From Aquimarina macrocephali JAMB N27 (GTDB taxonomy: Bacteria; Bacteroidota; Bacteroidia; Flavobacteriales; Flavobacteriaceae), in contig NZ_JACA01000045.1 in the NCBI RefSeq assembly GCF_000520995.1, positions 35,839 to 99,838 on the forward strand: a stretch of 64,000 bases of DNA. The letters run 5' to 3'. Under the pieces are notes generated by a model, which made no database searches, was not told the origin of the DNA, and saw only the letters and a program-made list of their open reading frames with translations. Positions 32,641 through 42,395 of this stretch are shown piece by piece (within the stretch, counting starts at the first letter, position 1; every line of letters starts with the position of its first letter). Both the position numbers and the translations under genes were made by a program.

Positions 32641-33519
32641 ATGAAGAAGATAAACCACGAAGATTTTATGGTGTCTAATACCATAGAATTATCCAAAATC
32701 CCAACCACTTTTGATCTTAATGAAAGCGAAAAAAAAATCGAGAAAGAACTCGAAGAAACACGTGAGAAATTAGGAGAGCTTCAGGATACTTTATATGCAC
32801 ATGGTAAATATGCTGTGCTGGTTTGTCTTCAGGGTATGGATACCTCTGGTAAGGATAGTTTGATCAGAGAAGTATTTAAAGATTTCAATACTCGTGGTAT
32901 TATCGTTCATAGTTTTAAGGTCCCTACAGCATTAGAATTAGGTCATGATTATTTATGGAGACACTATATCGCTTTGCCACAACGAGGAAAGTTTGGAGTC
33001 TTCAATAGAACACATTATGAAAATGTTTTGGTAACACGAGTGCATCCAGAATATATAATGGGAGAACATATTCCTCATATCAATACAGTTGAGGATATTA
33101 ACGATGCTTTTTGGGATAAACGTTTTGAACAAATTCGAAATTTTGAAAAACACATTGCCGAAAACGGTACTTTGATTTATAAATTCTATTTGCATTTATC
33201 AAAAGAAGAGCAAAAGAATAGATTACTTCGCAGGCTAGAGAAAAAAGAAAAAAACTGGAAGTTTTCTGCAGGAGATTTAAAAGAGCGCAAACTTTGGGAC
33301 CAATATCAGAATTGTTATCAGGATGCCATAAATAGAACTTCTTTGCCTCATGCCCCATGGTATGTAATTCCTGCAGATAATAAGCCCGTAGCAAGATATA
33401 TTGTAGCAAAAACTTTATATACTACATTAAAAGAATATGACGATATACAAGAGCCAGAATTAGACAACAAAACAAAAGCCAATCTGGATTTGTATAAACA
33501 AGAATTAGAGAACGAATAA
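32641..33519 (+). CDS. ppk2: Polyphosphate kinase 2 family protein
   Basis: 292 residues, single PPK2 domain. Walker A CLQGMDTSGKDS (63-73) with Lys71 and Asp72, the lid region with ALPQRGKFGVFNRTHYENVL, and the C-terminal DLKERKLWDQYQ and HAPWYVIPADNK blocks all fit PPK2. PPK2 enzymes transfer phosphate between polyphosphate and nucleotides. Subclass is uncertain: the one-domain form could be class I or III. A near-promoter TATCTTTC lies at 32611. Confidence 0.93.
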   Translation: MKKINHEDFMVSNTIELSKIPTTFDLNESEKKIEKELEETREKLGELQDTLYAHGKYAVLVCLQGMDTSGKDSLIREVFKDFNTRGIIVHSFKVPTALELGHDYLWRHYIALPQRGKFGVFNRTHYENVLVTRVHPEYIMGEHIPHINTVEDINDAFWDKRFEQIRNFEKHIAENGTLIYKFYLHLSKEEQKNRLLRRLEKKEKNWKFSAGDLKERKLWDQYQNCYQDAINRTSLPHAPWYVIPADNKPVARYIVAKTLYTTLKEYDDIQEPELDNKTKANLDLYKQELENE

Positions 33520-33538
33520 AAAGGTTTAAGATAAAACT

Positions 33539-34927
33539 ATGGTAAGAACTATAATCCCCATCATTTTTGCAATGTTATCAATTAGTAGTTTTGCGCAAAA
33601 TGAAGCAAAAGAAGATGTTACTACATTAAAAAAAATATACGATACCTCACTCCTTAATGGAAAAAGTTATGCATGGCTCGATTATCTTTCCAACCAGATT
33701 GGAGGAAGGCTTTCGGGTTCTGTAAATGCACAACTAGCTGTAGAGTGGGGTGAAAAAGAGTTAAAAGAGTTAGGCTTGGATAAAGTATGGTTACAACCAG
33801 TAATGGTACCAAAATGGACTCGCGGTGTAACAGAATTTGCTTATATCGAAACAGAACCAGGCGTAACGACTAATGTGCCAATTTGTGCATTAGGAGGTTC
33901 TGTACCAACACCAATAGGTGGTATTAAAGCCCGTATTATAGAAGTTAAGGGGTTAGAAGAACTTAAAGAAATGGGTACTGCTCAGATTGAAGGAAAAATA
34001 GTGTTTTTTAACAGGCCTATGCAAGCAGATCTTATAGAAACATTTAGAGCATATGGTGGATGTGTAGATCAACGATATTCTGGAGCAGCAGAAGCTGCTA
34101 AATTTGGTGCTGTAGGAGTAATTGTACGTTCTATGAATCTTAGATTAGACGATTTCCCACATACAGGAGCAATGAGCTACGGCAAACTTGGAGATATGGA
34201 TAAGATTCCTGCCGCCGCAATAAGTACTAATGGAGCAGACTTGTTAAGCTCTATGTTAACATTAAACCCAAAAATTAAATTTCATGTTAATATGAACTGC
34301 CGTACATGGAAAGATGTACAATCATATAATGTAATTGGCGAAATTACAGGAAGCGAATTTCCTAAAGAATATATGGTAGTCGGTGGACATTTAGATTCTT
34401 GGGATCTGGGAGACGGTTCTCATGATGATGGAGCAGGAATAGTACAATCTATGGAAGTACTTCGACTATTTAAAGAAATAGGATATAAACCTAAACGATC
34501 TATTCGAGTAGTATTATTTATGAATGAAGAGAATGGATTACGCGGAGGTAGAAAATATGCAGAGGTAGCTAAAAATAAAGGAGAAAACCATGTCTTTGCT
34601 CTGGAAAGCGATTCAGGAGGATTTACTCCCAGAGGTTTTTCATTTGACTGCAATGATGCTAATTTTGCCCAGGTACAAGGCTGGAAACCCCTTTTTGAGC
34701 CTTATCTTATACATTCTTTCACTCAAGGTGGAAGCGGTGCCGATATAGGTCCACTTAAAAAAGAAGGAATCGTACTCGCTGGATTACGACCAGATTCACA
34801 ACGCTACTTTGATTATCACCACGCTAAGAACGATACTTTTGATGCCGTTAATAGGAGAGAACTCGAACTAGGCGCTGCCACAATGACTAGCTTAATGTAT
34901 CTTTTTGATAAGTATGGCATAAAGTAG
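33539..34927 (+). CDS. M28 family metallopeptidase (PGCP-like)
   Basis: 462 residues with a signal peptide (to SFAQ). A PA-like insert domain (about 100-260) is followed by the zinc site: His284 (GGHLDSWD), Asp296/297 (SHDDGAG), catalytic Glu330 with Glu331 (NEENGL), Asp358 (ESDSGG) and His427/428 (DYHHAKNDT). This is the co-catalytic di-zinc set of family M28, as in plasma glutamate carboxypeptidase. It is a secreted exopeptidase, following PPK2 by 19 bases. Confidence 0.93.
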   Translation: MVRTIIPIIFAMLSISSFAQNEAKEDVTTLKKIYDTSLLNGKSYAWLDYLSNQIGGRLSGSVNAQLAVEWGEKELKELGLDKVWLQPVMVPKWTRGVTEFAYIETEPGVTTNVPICALGGSVPTPIGGIKARIIEVKGLEELKEMGTAQIEGKIVFFNRPMQADLIETFRAYGGCVDQRYSGAAEAAKFGAVGVIVRSMNLRLDDFPHTGAMSYGKLGDMDKIPAAAISTNGADLLSSMLTLNPKIKFHVNMNCRTWKDVQSYNVIGEITGSEFPKEYMVVGGHLDSWDLGDGSHDDGAGIVQSMEVLRLFKEIGYKPKRSIRVVLFMNEENGLRGGRKYAEVAKNKGENHVFALESDSGGFTPRGFSFDCNDANFAQVQGWKPLFEPYLIHSFTQGGSGADIGPLKKEGIVLAGLRPDSQRYFDYHHAKNDTFDAVNRRELELGAATMTSLMYLFDKYGIK

Positions 34928-35119
34928 TTTTTACAATACATCAAAAGAACTTATGTTGTAGATAGTATATAGAGGTGATCAGTATGTTGCATGATTTAGG
35001 TTTTTAACAATTTCTCTTTGTGTTTTAAGAAAGAAGACTTGACATGATATTTCACTAAAAACAGCGCGCCCAGCCCATTGTGTATTGATTCACATTTGCA
35101 TTCAAACAGAAAGAATAAA

Positions 35120-35668
35120 ATGAAGGATATAGTATGTAGAGTAATGTTTTTAGTGTTCCTTGTTGGTGTATGTTGTACTTGTACTTCAGAAACTGAAAAA
35201 CAAGTAGATAAGACAAATAAATTATTAGGCAATGGTAAACGTTTAGTTGTTGAAAAAACAAATAAAACAACCCATAAGACTGGATATTTTACAAAACACT
35301 ATTATGGAGCAACTCACAGTTATGCTTATGAATTTGAAGTAGATGGAGGAGATGTTAATTGGGGTGGAGGCAGCGGAGAACCAAAACATATTCTTTTTTG
35401 TGAGAATGCAGTTTATGTTCATTATCTTAAAAATAAATATGTACCTATCCAACATAATGATACTACCACTTCTAAAATAGAGAATAGTGGTTATTATAGT
35501 GTACAAGATGTATTTGAGTTATATATAGATAATCGGTATTTCTTTAATCTCTTTGGAGATGATTATTGGGTAGAAATCACACCCGAATCATATGCAAATA
35601 AAAAGATAACCTGTGATGAATATAGCATACCAAATGATAATGAGTTGTCATTAATTAGGGAAGATTAA
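35120..35668 (+). CDS. Hypothetical lipoprotein (182 aa)
   Basis: The chosen start is ATG 35120 because it gives a lipoprotein signal (MKDIVCRVMFLVFLVGVCCTC) with Cys in the lipobox; the frame upstream to 35078 would add a polar stretch. The mature part is beta-rich with YFTKHYYGATHSYAYEFEV and ends in an acidic tail. The family is not recognised. It is a single gene, with 190 bases before it that show no clear promoter. Confidence 0.68.
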   Translation: MKDIVCRVMFLVFLVGVCCTCTSETEKQVDKTNKLLGNGKRLVVEKTNKTTHKTGYFTKHYYGATHSYAYEFEVDGGDVNWGGGSGEPKHILFCENAVYVHYLKNKYVPIQHNDTTTSKIENSGYYSVQDVFELYIDNRYFFNLFGDDYWVEITPESYANKKITCDEYSIPNDNELSLIRED

Positions 35669-35759
35669 TGTGCTCTCGTTTTAGAATAAAATTGATATAA
35701 CAACTGTATTAAAAATACAAGAGATAAATCTATATGAGTTCTTATGTAATGCCATAAAT

Positions 35760-35775
35760 TATCTTTATAAAGATA
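35760..35775. promoter_or_regulatory. 16-bp perfect palindrome upstream of the MATE gene
   Basis: TATCTTTATAAAGATA is a gapless 16-bp palindrome about 130 bases before the MATE start. It could be a repressor site; A/T richness makes chance occurrence possible. Confidence 0.3.
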
Positions 35776-35857
35776 GTTATCTACCCAAAATTTAATAAGA
35801 AAATGACACAGGTGATAATAACGTAAATTCTAAATAACGTTAAATAAACAATAAGAA

Positions 35858-35889
35858 TTGCTTAGTTCATTTCGGTTCTAATACCTTTG
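35858..35889 (+). promoter_or_regulatory. Promoter of the MATE gene
   Basis: TTG at 35858-35860, 21-base gap, perfect TACCTTTG at 35882-35889. The in-frame TTG at 35887 lies inside this -7 box, so it cannot be the translation start; the ATG at 35908 is. Confidence 0.7.
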
Positions 35890-35907
35890 CGTCTTCAAAA
35901 TTGTAAA

Positions 35908-37278
35908 ATGCTACAACAGTACACCAAAGAATTTCGATATAATCTAAAGTTGGCCACACCCGTAATGCTGGGTATGCTGGGGCATACTTTTGTAGGATTA
36001 GTCGATAATATTATGGTGGGACAGCTGGGTACGGCAGAATTAGCAGCAGTATCTCTGGGAAATAGTTTTATGTTTATTGCCATGTCTTTGGGGATTGGGT
36101 TTTCTACAGCAATTACACCATTGGTAGCAGAAGCAGATGGAGAAAACAATTTTGAAAATGGTAAATCAGCGTTTAAACATGGATTATTTTTATGTACCAC
36201 TTTAGGAATAGTACTGTTTTTAATGATATTGGCTGCAAAACCATTAATGTATCTAATGAAACAACCTCCCGAAGTGGTTGAACTGGCAATACCATATCTG
36301 GATCTGGTCGCTTTTTCTTTGATTCCATTAGTGAGTTTTCAGGCATTAAAGCAATTCTCAGATGGATTGTCTATGACCAAATACCCAATGTATGCAACTT
36401 TAGTTGCGAATCTGGTTAATATAGTTCTGAATTACGTATTGATTTTTGGAAAATTTGGTTTTCCGCAAATGGGAATAGTTGGCGCAGCTGTCGGGACACT
36501 AGCTTCAAGATTTGTGATGGTTATCTTTTTATGGATTTTTCTTAAGAATAAGCAAAAATCTAGACCTTATGTTACCCATATCAAATTTTTTACTTTAGAA
36601 CGCAGAATGATAAATAAGATAGTGGCATTAGGGTTTCCTTCTTCATTACAAATGTTTTTTGAAGTAGCCATTTTTACCGCTGCTATATGGCTATCTGGGA
36701 TTTTAGGTAAAAATCCACAAGCAGCAAATCAAATAGCATTGAATCTGGCTTCTATGACCTTTATGGTAGCTATGGGGTTAAGTGTCGCTGCTATGGTACG
36801 TGTTGGTAATCAAAAAGGGCTTCAGCATTTTAGAGATTTAAGAAGAATTGCGATTTCGATATTTTTACTAACATTTTTAATAGAAGCTGTTTTTGCCTTG
36901 TTTTTTATTCTCTTTAATGAGTTGTTACCACAAATATATCTGGATGTAAATGATGTTGAAAATATAGCAGATAATACCGAGGTGATTTCTATTGCAGCAA
37001 AACTATTGATTATCGCAGCATTATTTCAGATTTCTGATGGAATACAAGTTACAGTACTTGGCGCTTTAAGAGGCTTGCAGGATGTTAAGATCCCTACTTT
37101 AATTACATTTATTGCATATTGGGTAGTAGGATTTCCTGTTAGTTATTACTTAGGATTATATACCGAATATAAAAGCTCTGGAATATGGATTGGATTGCTA
37201 GCAGGTCTTTCTGTTTCTGCATTACTATTATATCTTAGATTTAATGCTTTGACCAAAGGTTTAATTCAGAAAAATTAA
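35908..37278 (+). CDS. MATE family efflux transporter (NorM-like)
   Basis: 456 residues, 12 membrane helices in two homologous halves. MATE signatures are seen in the first half (LGMLGHTFVGLVDNIMVGQL, SLGNSFMFIAMSLG) and second half (ALGFPSSLQMFFEVAIFTAA, GLSVAAMVRVGNQ). It exports cationic drugs or metabolites with a sodium or proton gradient. The start is fixed by the promoter immediately upstream. Confidence 0.94.
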   Translation: MLQQYTKEFRYNLKLATPVMLGMLGHTFVGLVDNIMVGQLGTAELAAVSLGNSFMFIAMSLGIGFSTAITPLVAEADGENNFENGKSAFKHGLFLCTTLGIVLFLMILAAKPLMYLMKQPPEVVELAIPYLDLVAFSLIPLVSFQALKQFSDGLSMTKYPMYATLVANLVNIVLNYVLIFGKFGFPQMGIVGAAVGTLASRFVMVIFLWIFLKNKQKSRPYVTHIKFFTLERRMINKIVALGFPSSLQMFFEVAIFTAAIWLSGILGKNPQAANQIALNLASMTFMVAMGLSVAAMVRVGNQKGLQHFRDLRRIAISIFLLTFLIEAVFALFFILFNELLPQIYLDVNDVENIADNTEVISIAAKLLIIAALFQISDGIQVTVLGALRGLQDVKIPTLITFIAYWVVGFPVSYYLGLYTEYKSSGIWIGLLAGLSVSALLLYLRFNALTKGLIQKN

Positions 37279-37428
37279 AATTATTCTCTCTTTTTTGTCT
37301 TGCAAATCAGGGGCTTAGAGCTGGTTTTTTAAATAAAAATAAAGATCAAATACCATTTTTATACTTATTACGTTTATTTGGTATTAACGAATAATTAACT
37401 ATCTTTCCAAAAAAAGAGAATACAAAAT

Positions 37429-38514
37429 ATGAGAGTCCCAAATTCTAGATTTTGTCTACTGCTTGTAGTTCTTGCCATAATGGTTACCCAAAGTAGTATA
37501 AGTCAAAACTTTATCCATAGTAAAAATCAAAACCTTATTCCTAATCCTAGTTTCGAAGCTACAAATACAGCGATTGCACGATTAGATATGGAAATGCAAA
37601 ATTTTGGAATTATTAAGGATTGGAAAGCTTCAATTAATTCTCCGGATGCTTATCACCCAAGATTAGAGGATATTAGATTTATCCATAAAGCACCTAACTT
37701 TTTAAAGCAGTTTGGAGCACAAGAACCCAGAACAGGAGAAGGCAAAGTAGGAATGTATATTGCTGGAGGTCCTTATAAGGAAGGAGTGACGGCCAAATTA
37801 AAACAACCATTATCCAAGGGTAAATATTACTATTTTCATATGTATGTTTCTTTAGGAGAAGGAATCTCGAATTCCTGTACTTCATCTATTGGATCATATT
37901 TTACTGCCAGGAGACCAAAAATAACCACCACCTCTAGATTTCCTCTAAATATAGAATCTTCAAAAATGGTATGTAATACCAAAGGATGGACTAAAGTTTG
38001 TGGTGTATATAGAGCAAAAGGAACAGAAAAATATATTTCGTTGGGATATTTCTCAGATAGCCCAAAAGGAAAATCTGTAAAAGGAGGAGGATTTGATACA
38101 GCTTACTATTTTGTAGACGATGTTTTACTAATGGAAATGAGAGATACCAAAAACCTTACATCAAGCCAGGTGTGTGATATGGCTCTTGATTTTTCGCCTG
38201 TAGAATTTTTGGTAGGTGAAAGTGAAGCATATAAAGAAATTCAAAAGGCATTGGATTCTTATATCCAATATGTTACTATTTTTAAAGTAAGCACAGTTAA
38301 AATTATTGGTCATGCAGATGATGCTGGTTCATCTTTTGAGAATGAAATCATGTCTGCAATGAGAGCAAGTAATGTGAAAAAATATTTTGTTGAACAAGGT
38401 ATAGACGAATCTTTAATCGAAATAGTAGCGGCTGGAGATACTATGCCTGTTGTTACTGCAGGTTCTAATTTGGATCCAGAATCAAACAATAGAATAGAAA
38501 TTAAAATTGAATAG
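37429..38514 (+). CDS. OmpA-family protein with N-terminal jelly-roll-like domain
   Basis: 361 residues with a signal peptide (to ISQN). The N-terminal domain (about 30-240) opens with NLIPNPSFEAT, the usual start of carbohydrate-binding-type jelly rolls, and contains several Cys. It ends YYFVDDVLLMEM, typical of that fold. The C-terminal OmpA peptidoglycan-binding domain (about 255-361) has VKIIGHADDAG and SNLDPESNNRIEIKIE. It probably links cell wall to surface glycans; this is inference. Confidence 0.85.
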   Translation: MRVPNSRFCLLLVVLAIMVTQSSISQNFIHSKNQNLIPNPSFEATNTAIARLDMEMQNFGIIKDWKASINSPDAYHPRLEDIRFIHKAPNFLKQFGAQEPRTGEGKVGMYIAGGPYKEGVTAKLKQPLSKGKYYYFHMYVSLGEGISNSCTSSIGSYFTARRPKITTTSRFPLNIESSKMVCNTKGWTKVCGVYRAKGTEKYISLGYFSDSPKGKSVKGGGFDTAYYFVDDVLLMEMRDTKNLTSSQVCDMALDFSPVEFLVGESEAYKEIQKALDSYIQYVTIFKVSTVKIIGHADDAGSSFENEIMSAMRASNVKKYFVEQGIDESLIEIVAAGDTMPVVTAGSNLDPESNNRIEIKIE

Positions 38515-38554
38515 TAGTTCCCTAATAATTTTCTGATTTCCTTAAAAAAGATAG

Positions 38555-38562
38555 TACCTTTG
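38555..38562 (+). promoter_or_regulatory. -7 box for the 75-aa/PAP2 operon
   Basis: TACCTTTG, a perfect TAnnTTTG, 26 bases before the ATG at 38589. Confidence 0.55.
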
Positions 38563-38588
38563 AAACTTTGTAATTTTAAGTATTCATT

Positions 38589-38816
38589 ATGGACTTTCCA
38601 AAATTCTTATTAGGCGATAATACTGATTATCCAGATGCCATTTTTGTAATTCATACCGAGTTTCCCAGGTTTATTGTCAACCTGGAGAATGATGAAGTAG
38701 AATGGCTTGAAGAGTTTGATAAAGATGATGAAAAAGAATTGTTAGAGGAAGCAGAAAACCTTTTTGTAGCTGCTAACGATTTTTATGATCGTGAAATAGA
38801 ACGTTACGACGAATAA
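38589..38816 (+). CDS. Conserved small acidic protein (75 aa)
   Basis: 75 residues, strongly acidic, no signal peptide. It reads as a short beta part (FVIHTEFPRFIVNLENDEVEW) followed by a Glu/Asp-rich helix (DDEKELLEEAENLFVAANDF). It is of the type seen widely in flavobacteria with unknown function. It precedes the PAP2 gene by 23 bases and shares its promoter. Confidence 0.78.
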   Translation: MDFPKFLLGDNTDYPDAIFVIHTEFPRFIVNLENDEVEWLEEFDKDDEKELLEEAENLFVAANDFYDREIERYDE

Positions 38817-38839
38817 AAAATAAATAAACAACCATAACA

Positions 38840-39412
38840 ATGGAAGACCTCATACAATTAGATAAAGATCTTTTTTTATATCTCAATAATCTGGGCTCAT
38901 CTGCATGGGATGGATTTTGGTTATTTATGACAGAGAAGTTATACCAAATTCCTTTGTATTTAGTATTACTGATTTTTTTCTATAAATATTTTGGAATTAG
39001 AGGTACCATCATCACTTTGATAGTAGTAGCGTTATTAATTACAGCTACTGATCAGTTATCTAACCTGTTTAAGAATGTGTTGTTTATGCGACCAAGGCCA
39101 TGTAGAGCAGATGGAGTATCTGAGTTTACACGTTTTATTGCAGAACGCTGTGGGCGCCACGGGTATTTTTCAGGTCATGCAGCAAGTTCTATGGCATTAG
39201 CCTTTTTTACTGGATTAGCCCTGAGAAAACACCTAAAATATATTTTCCCATTTATGGTGGTATGGTCAATTGTTGTTAGTTATAGTAGAATTTATATAGG
39301 AGTGCATTATCCCGGTGATATCGTTACTGGTATGGCAATAGGTATTTTATTAGGAGTAGGTGCTTTTAAACTACATACATTTCTGGTAAAGAAATATGGA
39401 GAAGTTGTATAA
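38840..39412 (+). CDS. PAP2 superfamily phosphatase (lipid phosphatase)
   Basis: 190 residues with about five membrane helices. The three-part acid phosphatase motif is complete: KNVLFMRPRP (KxxxxxxRP), GYFSGHAAS (PSGH variant), and SRIYIGVHYPGD (SRxxxxxHxxxD). It dephosphorylates undecaprenyl pyrophosphate, phosphatidylglycerophosphate or related lipids at the membrane. It converges with the PBP1A gene. Confidence 0.92.
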   Translation: MEDLIQLDKDLFLYLNNLGSSAWDGFWLFMTEKLYQIPLYLVLLIFFYKYFGIRGTIITLIVVALLITATDQLSNLFKNVLFMRPRPCRADGVSEFTRFIAERCGRHGYFSGHAASSMALAFFTGLALRKHLKYIFPFMVVWSIVVSYSRIYIGVHYPGDIVTGMAIGILLGVGAFKLHTFLVKKYGEVV

Positions 39413-39436
39413 TAAGTAATGTAGAATTATATTAAT

Positions 39437-41692
39437 CTAAAACTTCTTCTTTTTCTTCTTTTTACCAAAAAGACGCTTAAGGAAATTATCTCTTTTTTCG
39501 GGTCTACAATTCAAGTCTTTTAAAACTTCCTTGGAGCTTTCTTCGAATTTACTTTTTGTAATTGGGTCAAATGTACTATCCAGATTCATCTTTTGGTATA
39601 ATTTGGCAAAAATTGGTAATGCCGTATTGGCTCCTTGCCCTAAAGCGGTAGTTTTAAAACCAATATTATAATTATCATTTCCTACCCAGGTGATCGTTAC
39701 TAAATTCGGAGTGATCCCTACAAACCAACCATCCTTATTGTCTTGGGTGGTTCCTGTTTTTCCTGCAATATCGTTTTTGAGGTTATAGGTGGCTCTAAGC
39801 CTGGTTGCAGTACCTTGCTCTACAGTAGATTTCATCATTTCTAAAAGTACCTGCCTGGTGTAATCACTATAAGCAGGAGCCTTAGCTATTTCAGGCTCGA
39901 AAGAAGCAATTAAACGACCGTTTTTATCCTCAATTCTCGAAATATAAAATGGCTTAACACTTTTACCTTCATTTACATAACTTGCATAAGCACCTGCTAA
40001 TTCTTTTAATTTAATACCATCTGTACCCAATGCCATTGCAGGCTCTTCAGAAAGTACAGCCGTGACTCCTAGTTTTTTTACCTGATCTACAACTTTTGGG
40101 ATACCAACCTCATTAAGCACCTTTACGGCAATAGTATTAACAGAGTTGCTTAGTGCTTTTTCTAGCGTAAAATTAAGATAAGGATCATTTTGTTCTGATG
40201 CATTTTTAGGCGTCCAGTTATCCAAATTTGTATAGGTAATCTCTTTTGTCGAAAAATAAGAACAAGGCTTCATGCCATTTTCTATAGCAGTAGTATAAAC
40301 AAAAGGTTTAAAAGTAGATCCAACCTGCCTTTCGCTTTGCGAAACATGGTCATATTTAAAATAACGATAATCAATACCTCCCAGATATGCTTGTACCGCA
40401 CCCGTTGTTGGTTCGATAGCAATCATTCCTGTATTAAGAAACTTCAGGTAATGTTGTATACTATCCAGAGAAGATATTTTTTTAGTAATGTTACCATTCC
40501 ATTCGAACAGTTCTATGTCTTTCTTTGCAGAAAGAGAATCTTCAATTTGTGCTTCTGTCAGTCCTTGTTCTTTGTAAATAGTATAAATTTTGTGGTTTTT
40601 GACAGCATTATTAACAAGGTCTTTATTGTTTTTCCAGGGGGCAGCACTGCCAAAAGATTTTTCATAATCGTTTTGTAAAACTTGCATATGTTCTTTCATG
40701 GCTTCTTCTGCCAAAACCTGCATTTTATAATCTAGCGTAGTATGTATAATCAAACCATCATTATAGATGTCATAAACAGTGCTATCTGGCTTTTTATGCT
40801 TTTCTAAGATGTTGATCAATTCTTTTTTTACTTCTTCTCTGAAATAAGGTGCCAATCCAAGATCGTGATTAAAATATTGATAATCCATGATGATAGGCTG
40901 ACTCATTGTTTGATTTGATCGATGAGCACTTAGGTACTCATATTTAGCCATTTGTTGAAGTACAACATCCCTTCTTAACTGACTTCTTTCTGGAAAAAGT
41001 CTTGGGTTATAACTATGATTGGCTTTTAATGTTCCTATAAGTGTGGCTGCTTCTGATAGTGTTAATTGATGAGTGGATTTATTAAAGAATTTCTGGGCGG
41101 CACTTTCTATTCCGTAGGTATTGTCTGGAAACGGAACAGTATTGAAGTATAGTGTAAGAATCTCTTTTTTTGAATAAATATCTTCTATTCTTTTGGCAAC
41201 AAAAGATTCTTTCAATTTATTGATTACTGTACTAAACAATTTGTGTTTTTTTCTTCCGAAGAGGTTTTTTGCCAATTGTAAAGTTATGGTACTTCCTCCT
41301 CCCGAAGATTTATCTCTAAGCAAAATGGTTTTAAAAAACACGCGTAATAAGCTTGTGTTATCTACACCATCATGTTCATAGAAGCGTACATCCTCTGTAG
41401 CTACTAGTGCATCAATAAGGTGCTGAGGTAAATCTTCGTAAGATATAGGTTGTCTGTCATAGATGTAATATTTACCAATCATATGACCATCTTTATCGAG
41501 TACTTGAGTGGCCTCGGCCTGTTTTAAAGAGCTTAACTCTTCTTTGTCAGGTAATTTACCCCAAAAGCCAAAATAGATACTAGCATAAAAGCAAATGCTG
41601 AAGAAAATGAACCCACCAATGGTATATAATAACCATTTCACCCATTTTTTTTTAAATGTCGTCTTTATCATAATCATAATACCGACATACAT
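39437..41692 (-). CDS. Bifunctional penicillin-binding protein 1A-type (GT51 + transpeptidase)
   Basis: 751 residues from the first ATG; Met6 or Met8 are equally possible starts. Membrane anchor about 20-42. The GT51 glycosyltransferase has catalytic Glu100 (ATEDVRFYEHDGVD) and GGSTITLQLAKNLF. The transpeptidase has Ser459-x-x-Lys462 (GSTFKPF), SVN (517-519) and KTGTTQDN. The C-terminus is very Lys-rich. It polymerises and cross-links peptidoglycan. The linker between domains (about 345-410) contains a charged insertion. Confidence 0.95.
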   Translation of the reverse strand: MYVGIMIMIKTTFKKKWVKWLLYTIGGFIFFSICFYASIYFGFWGKLPDKEELSSLKQAEATQVLDKDGHMIGKYYIYDRQPISYEDLPQHLIDALVATEDVRFYEHDGVDNTSLLRVFFKTILLRDKSSGGGSTITLQLAKNLFGRKKHKLFSTVINKLKESFVAKRIEDIYSKKEILTLYFNTVPFPDNTYGIESAAQKFFNKSTHQLTLSEAATLIGTLKANHSYNPRLFPERSQLRRDVVLQQMAKYEYLSAHRSNQTMSQPIIMDYQYFNHDLGLAPYFREEVKKELINILEKHKKPDSTVYDIYNDGLIIHTTLDYKMQVLAEEAMKEHMQVLQNDYEKSFGSAAPWKNNKDLVNNAVKNHKIYTIYKEQGLTEAQIEDSLSAKKDIELFEWNGNITKKISSLDSIQHYLKFLNTGMIAIEPTTGAVQAYLGGIDYRYFKYDHVSQSERQVGSTFKPFVYTTAIENGMKPCSYFSTKEITYTNLDNWTPKNASEQNDPYLNFTLEKALSNSVNTIAVKVLNEVGIPKVVDQVKKLGVTAVLSEEPAMALGTDGIKLKELAGAYASYVNEGKSVKPFYISRIEDKNGRLIASFEPEIAKAPAYSDYTRQVLLEMMKSTVEQGTATRLRATYNLKNDIAGKTGTTQDNKDGWFVGITPNLVTITWVGNDNYNIGFKTTALGQGANTALPIFAKLYQKMNLDSTFDPITKSKFEESSKEVLKDLNCRPEKRDNFLKRLFGKKKKKKKF

Positions 41693-42395
41693 AACGTCGA
41701 AAATGCCATATTATTAGGAGATATGGGTTTCTTGTTTTTTTCTGAAACCTCTAATAAATCATACAATCATTATTGTCATAAACAATGAAAAAAGTAGCGA
41801 AGTAAAAATAAAGAGTTTTTGTATTGCAATTAAAACATTAATATCTACTAAAATATATAAGAGTAAAACATAAAGTAATCCCAGTTAGAAAAACCTACCA
41901 AATCGCCTGCAAATATATCGAGAATGACTCTATACTCTCATAGGGTTCCAAAGTGAAAGCATATAAAAAGATTAAAATTCTCAGAGAAATATATAGTACC
42001 CCATTTTTCTTAAAATCAAGTTTTATATAATACCTAGTGTCTTTTTTCCTTTTGGATTTGAGCTTTGATATAAAAAGTGACCCGTTGTAAATATAAATTT
42101 CCTAAAGAGTTTTGAAAATACATTACGGTCATAGAAAAAAATCAAATTTTTAACAAGTAAAAATTTGAAAAAAATAATTGATTTTTAAAGTTGATTTCTT
42201 AAAAGTTTCATTTTTTTTATTTAGACTTGTAGTAACAAATTACTCAGTGAAATAATATACGCTCAATTTAAAATTACTTGGAGTAACTTAATAAAAACTA
42301 CTCCAAGATTTATAGTCGAGATAATAACATTTAGCAAAAAAAATGTTATTTGAAATATATAAAGTATAGAATTAATTCTTAAAACCTTGAGTCCT
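41693..42395. other. Long gene-free region (about 700 bp)
   Basis: No frame of note on either strand. It holds an imperfect hairpin GGTTTC/GAAACC near 41725-41748, a long A/T-rich stretch with AAATTT-type runs near 42145-42230, a perfect 9-bp dyad at 42277-42307 and a small AACATT/AATGTT repeat near 42327-42350. The size, well above neighbouring gaps, suggests an unseen RNA or a complex control region. Confidence 0.4.
42277..42307. promoter_or_regulatory. Perfect 9-bp inverted repeat upstream of the 98-aa gene
   Basis: CTTGGAGTA and TACTCCAAG pair perfectly with a 13-base spacer. No T run follows, so it is not a terminator. It is about 90 bases before the next gene and could be an operator or leader hairpin. 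Confidence 0.45.

Noticed and set aside
35887..35907. TTG start for the MATE gene
   Set aside because: The TTG is part of the perfect -7 box TACCTTTG, so it is not transcribed in the mRNA.
40337..40678. 113-residue frame antisense to PBP1A
   Set aside because: Shadow of the penicillin-binding protein gene; no promoter or homology cue.
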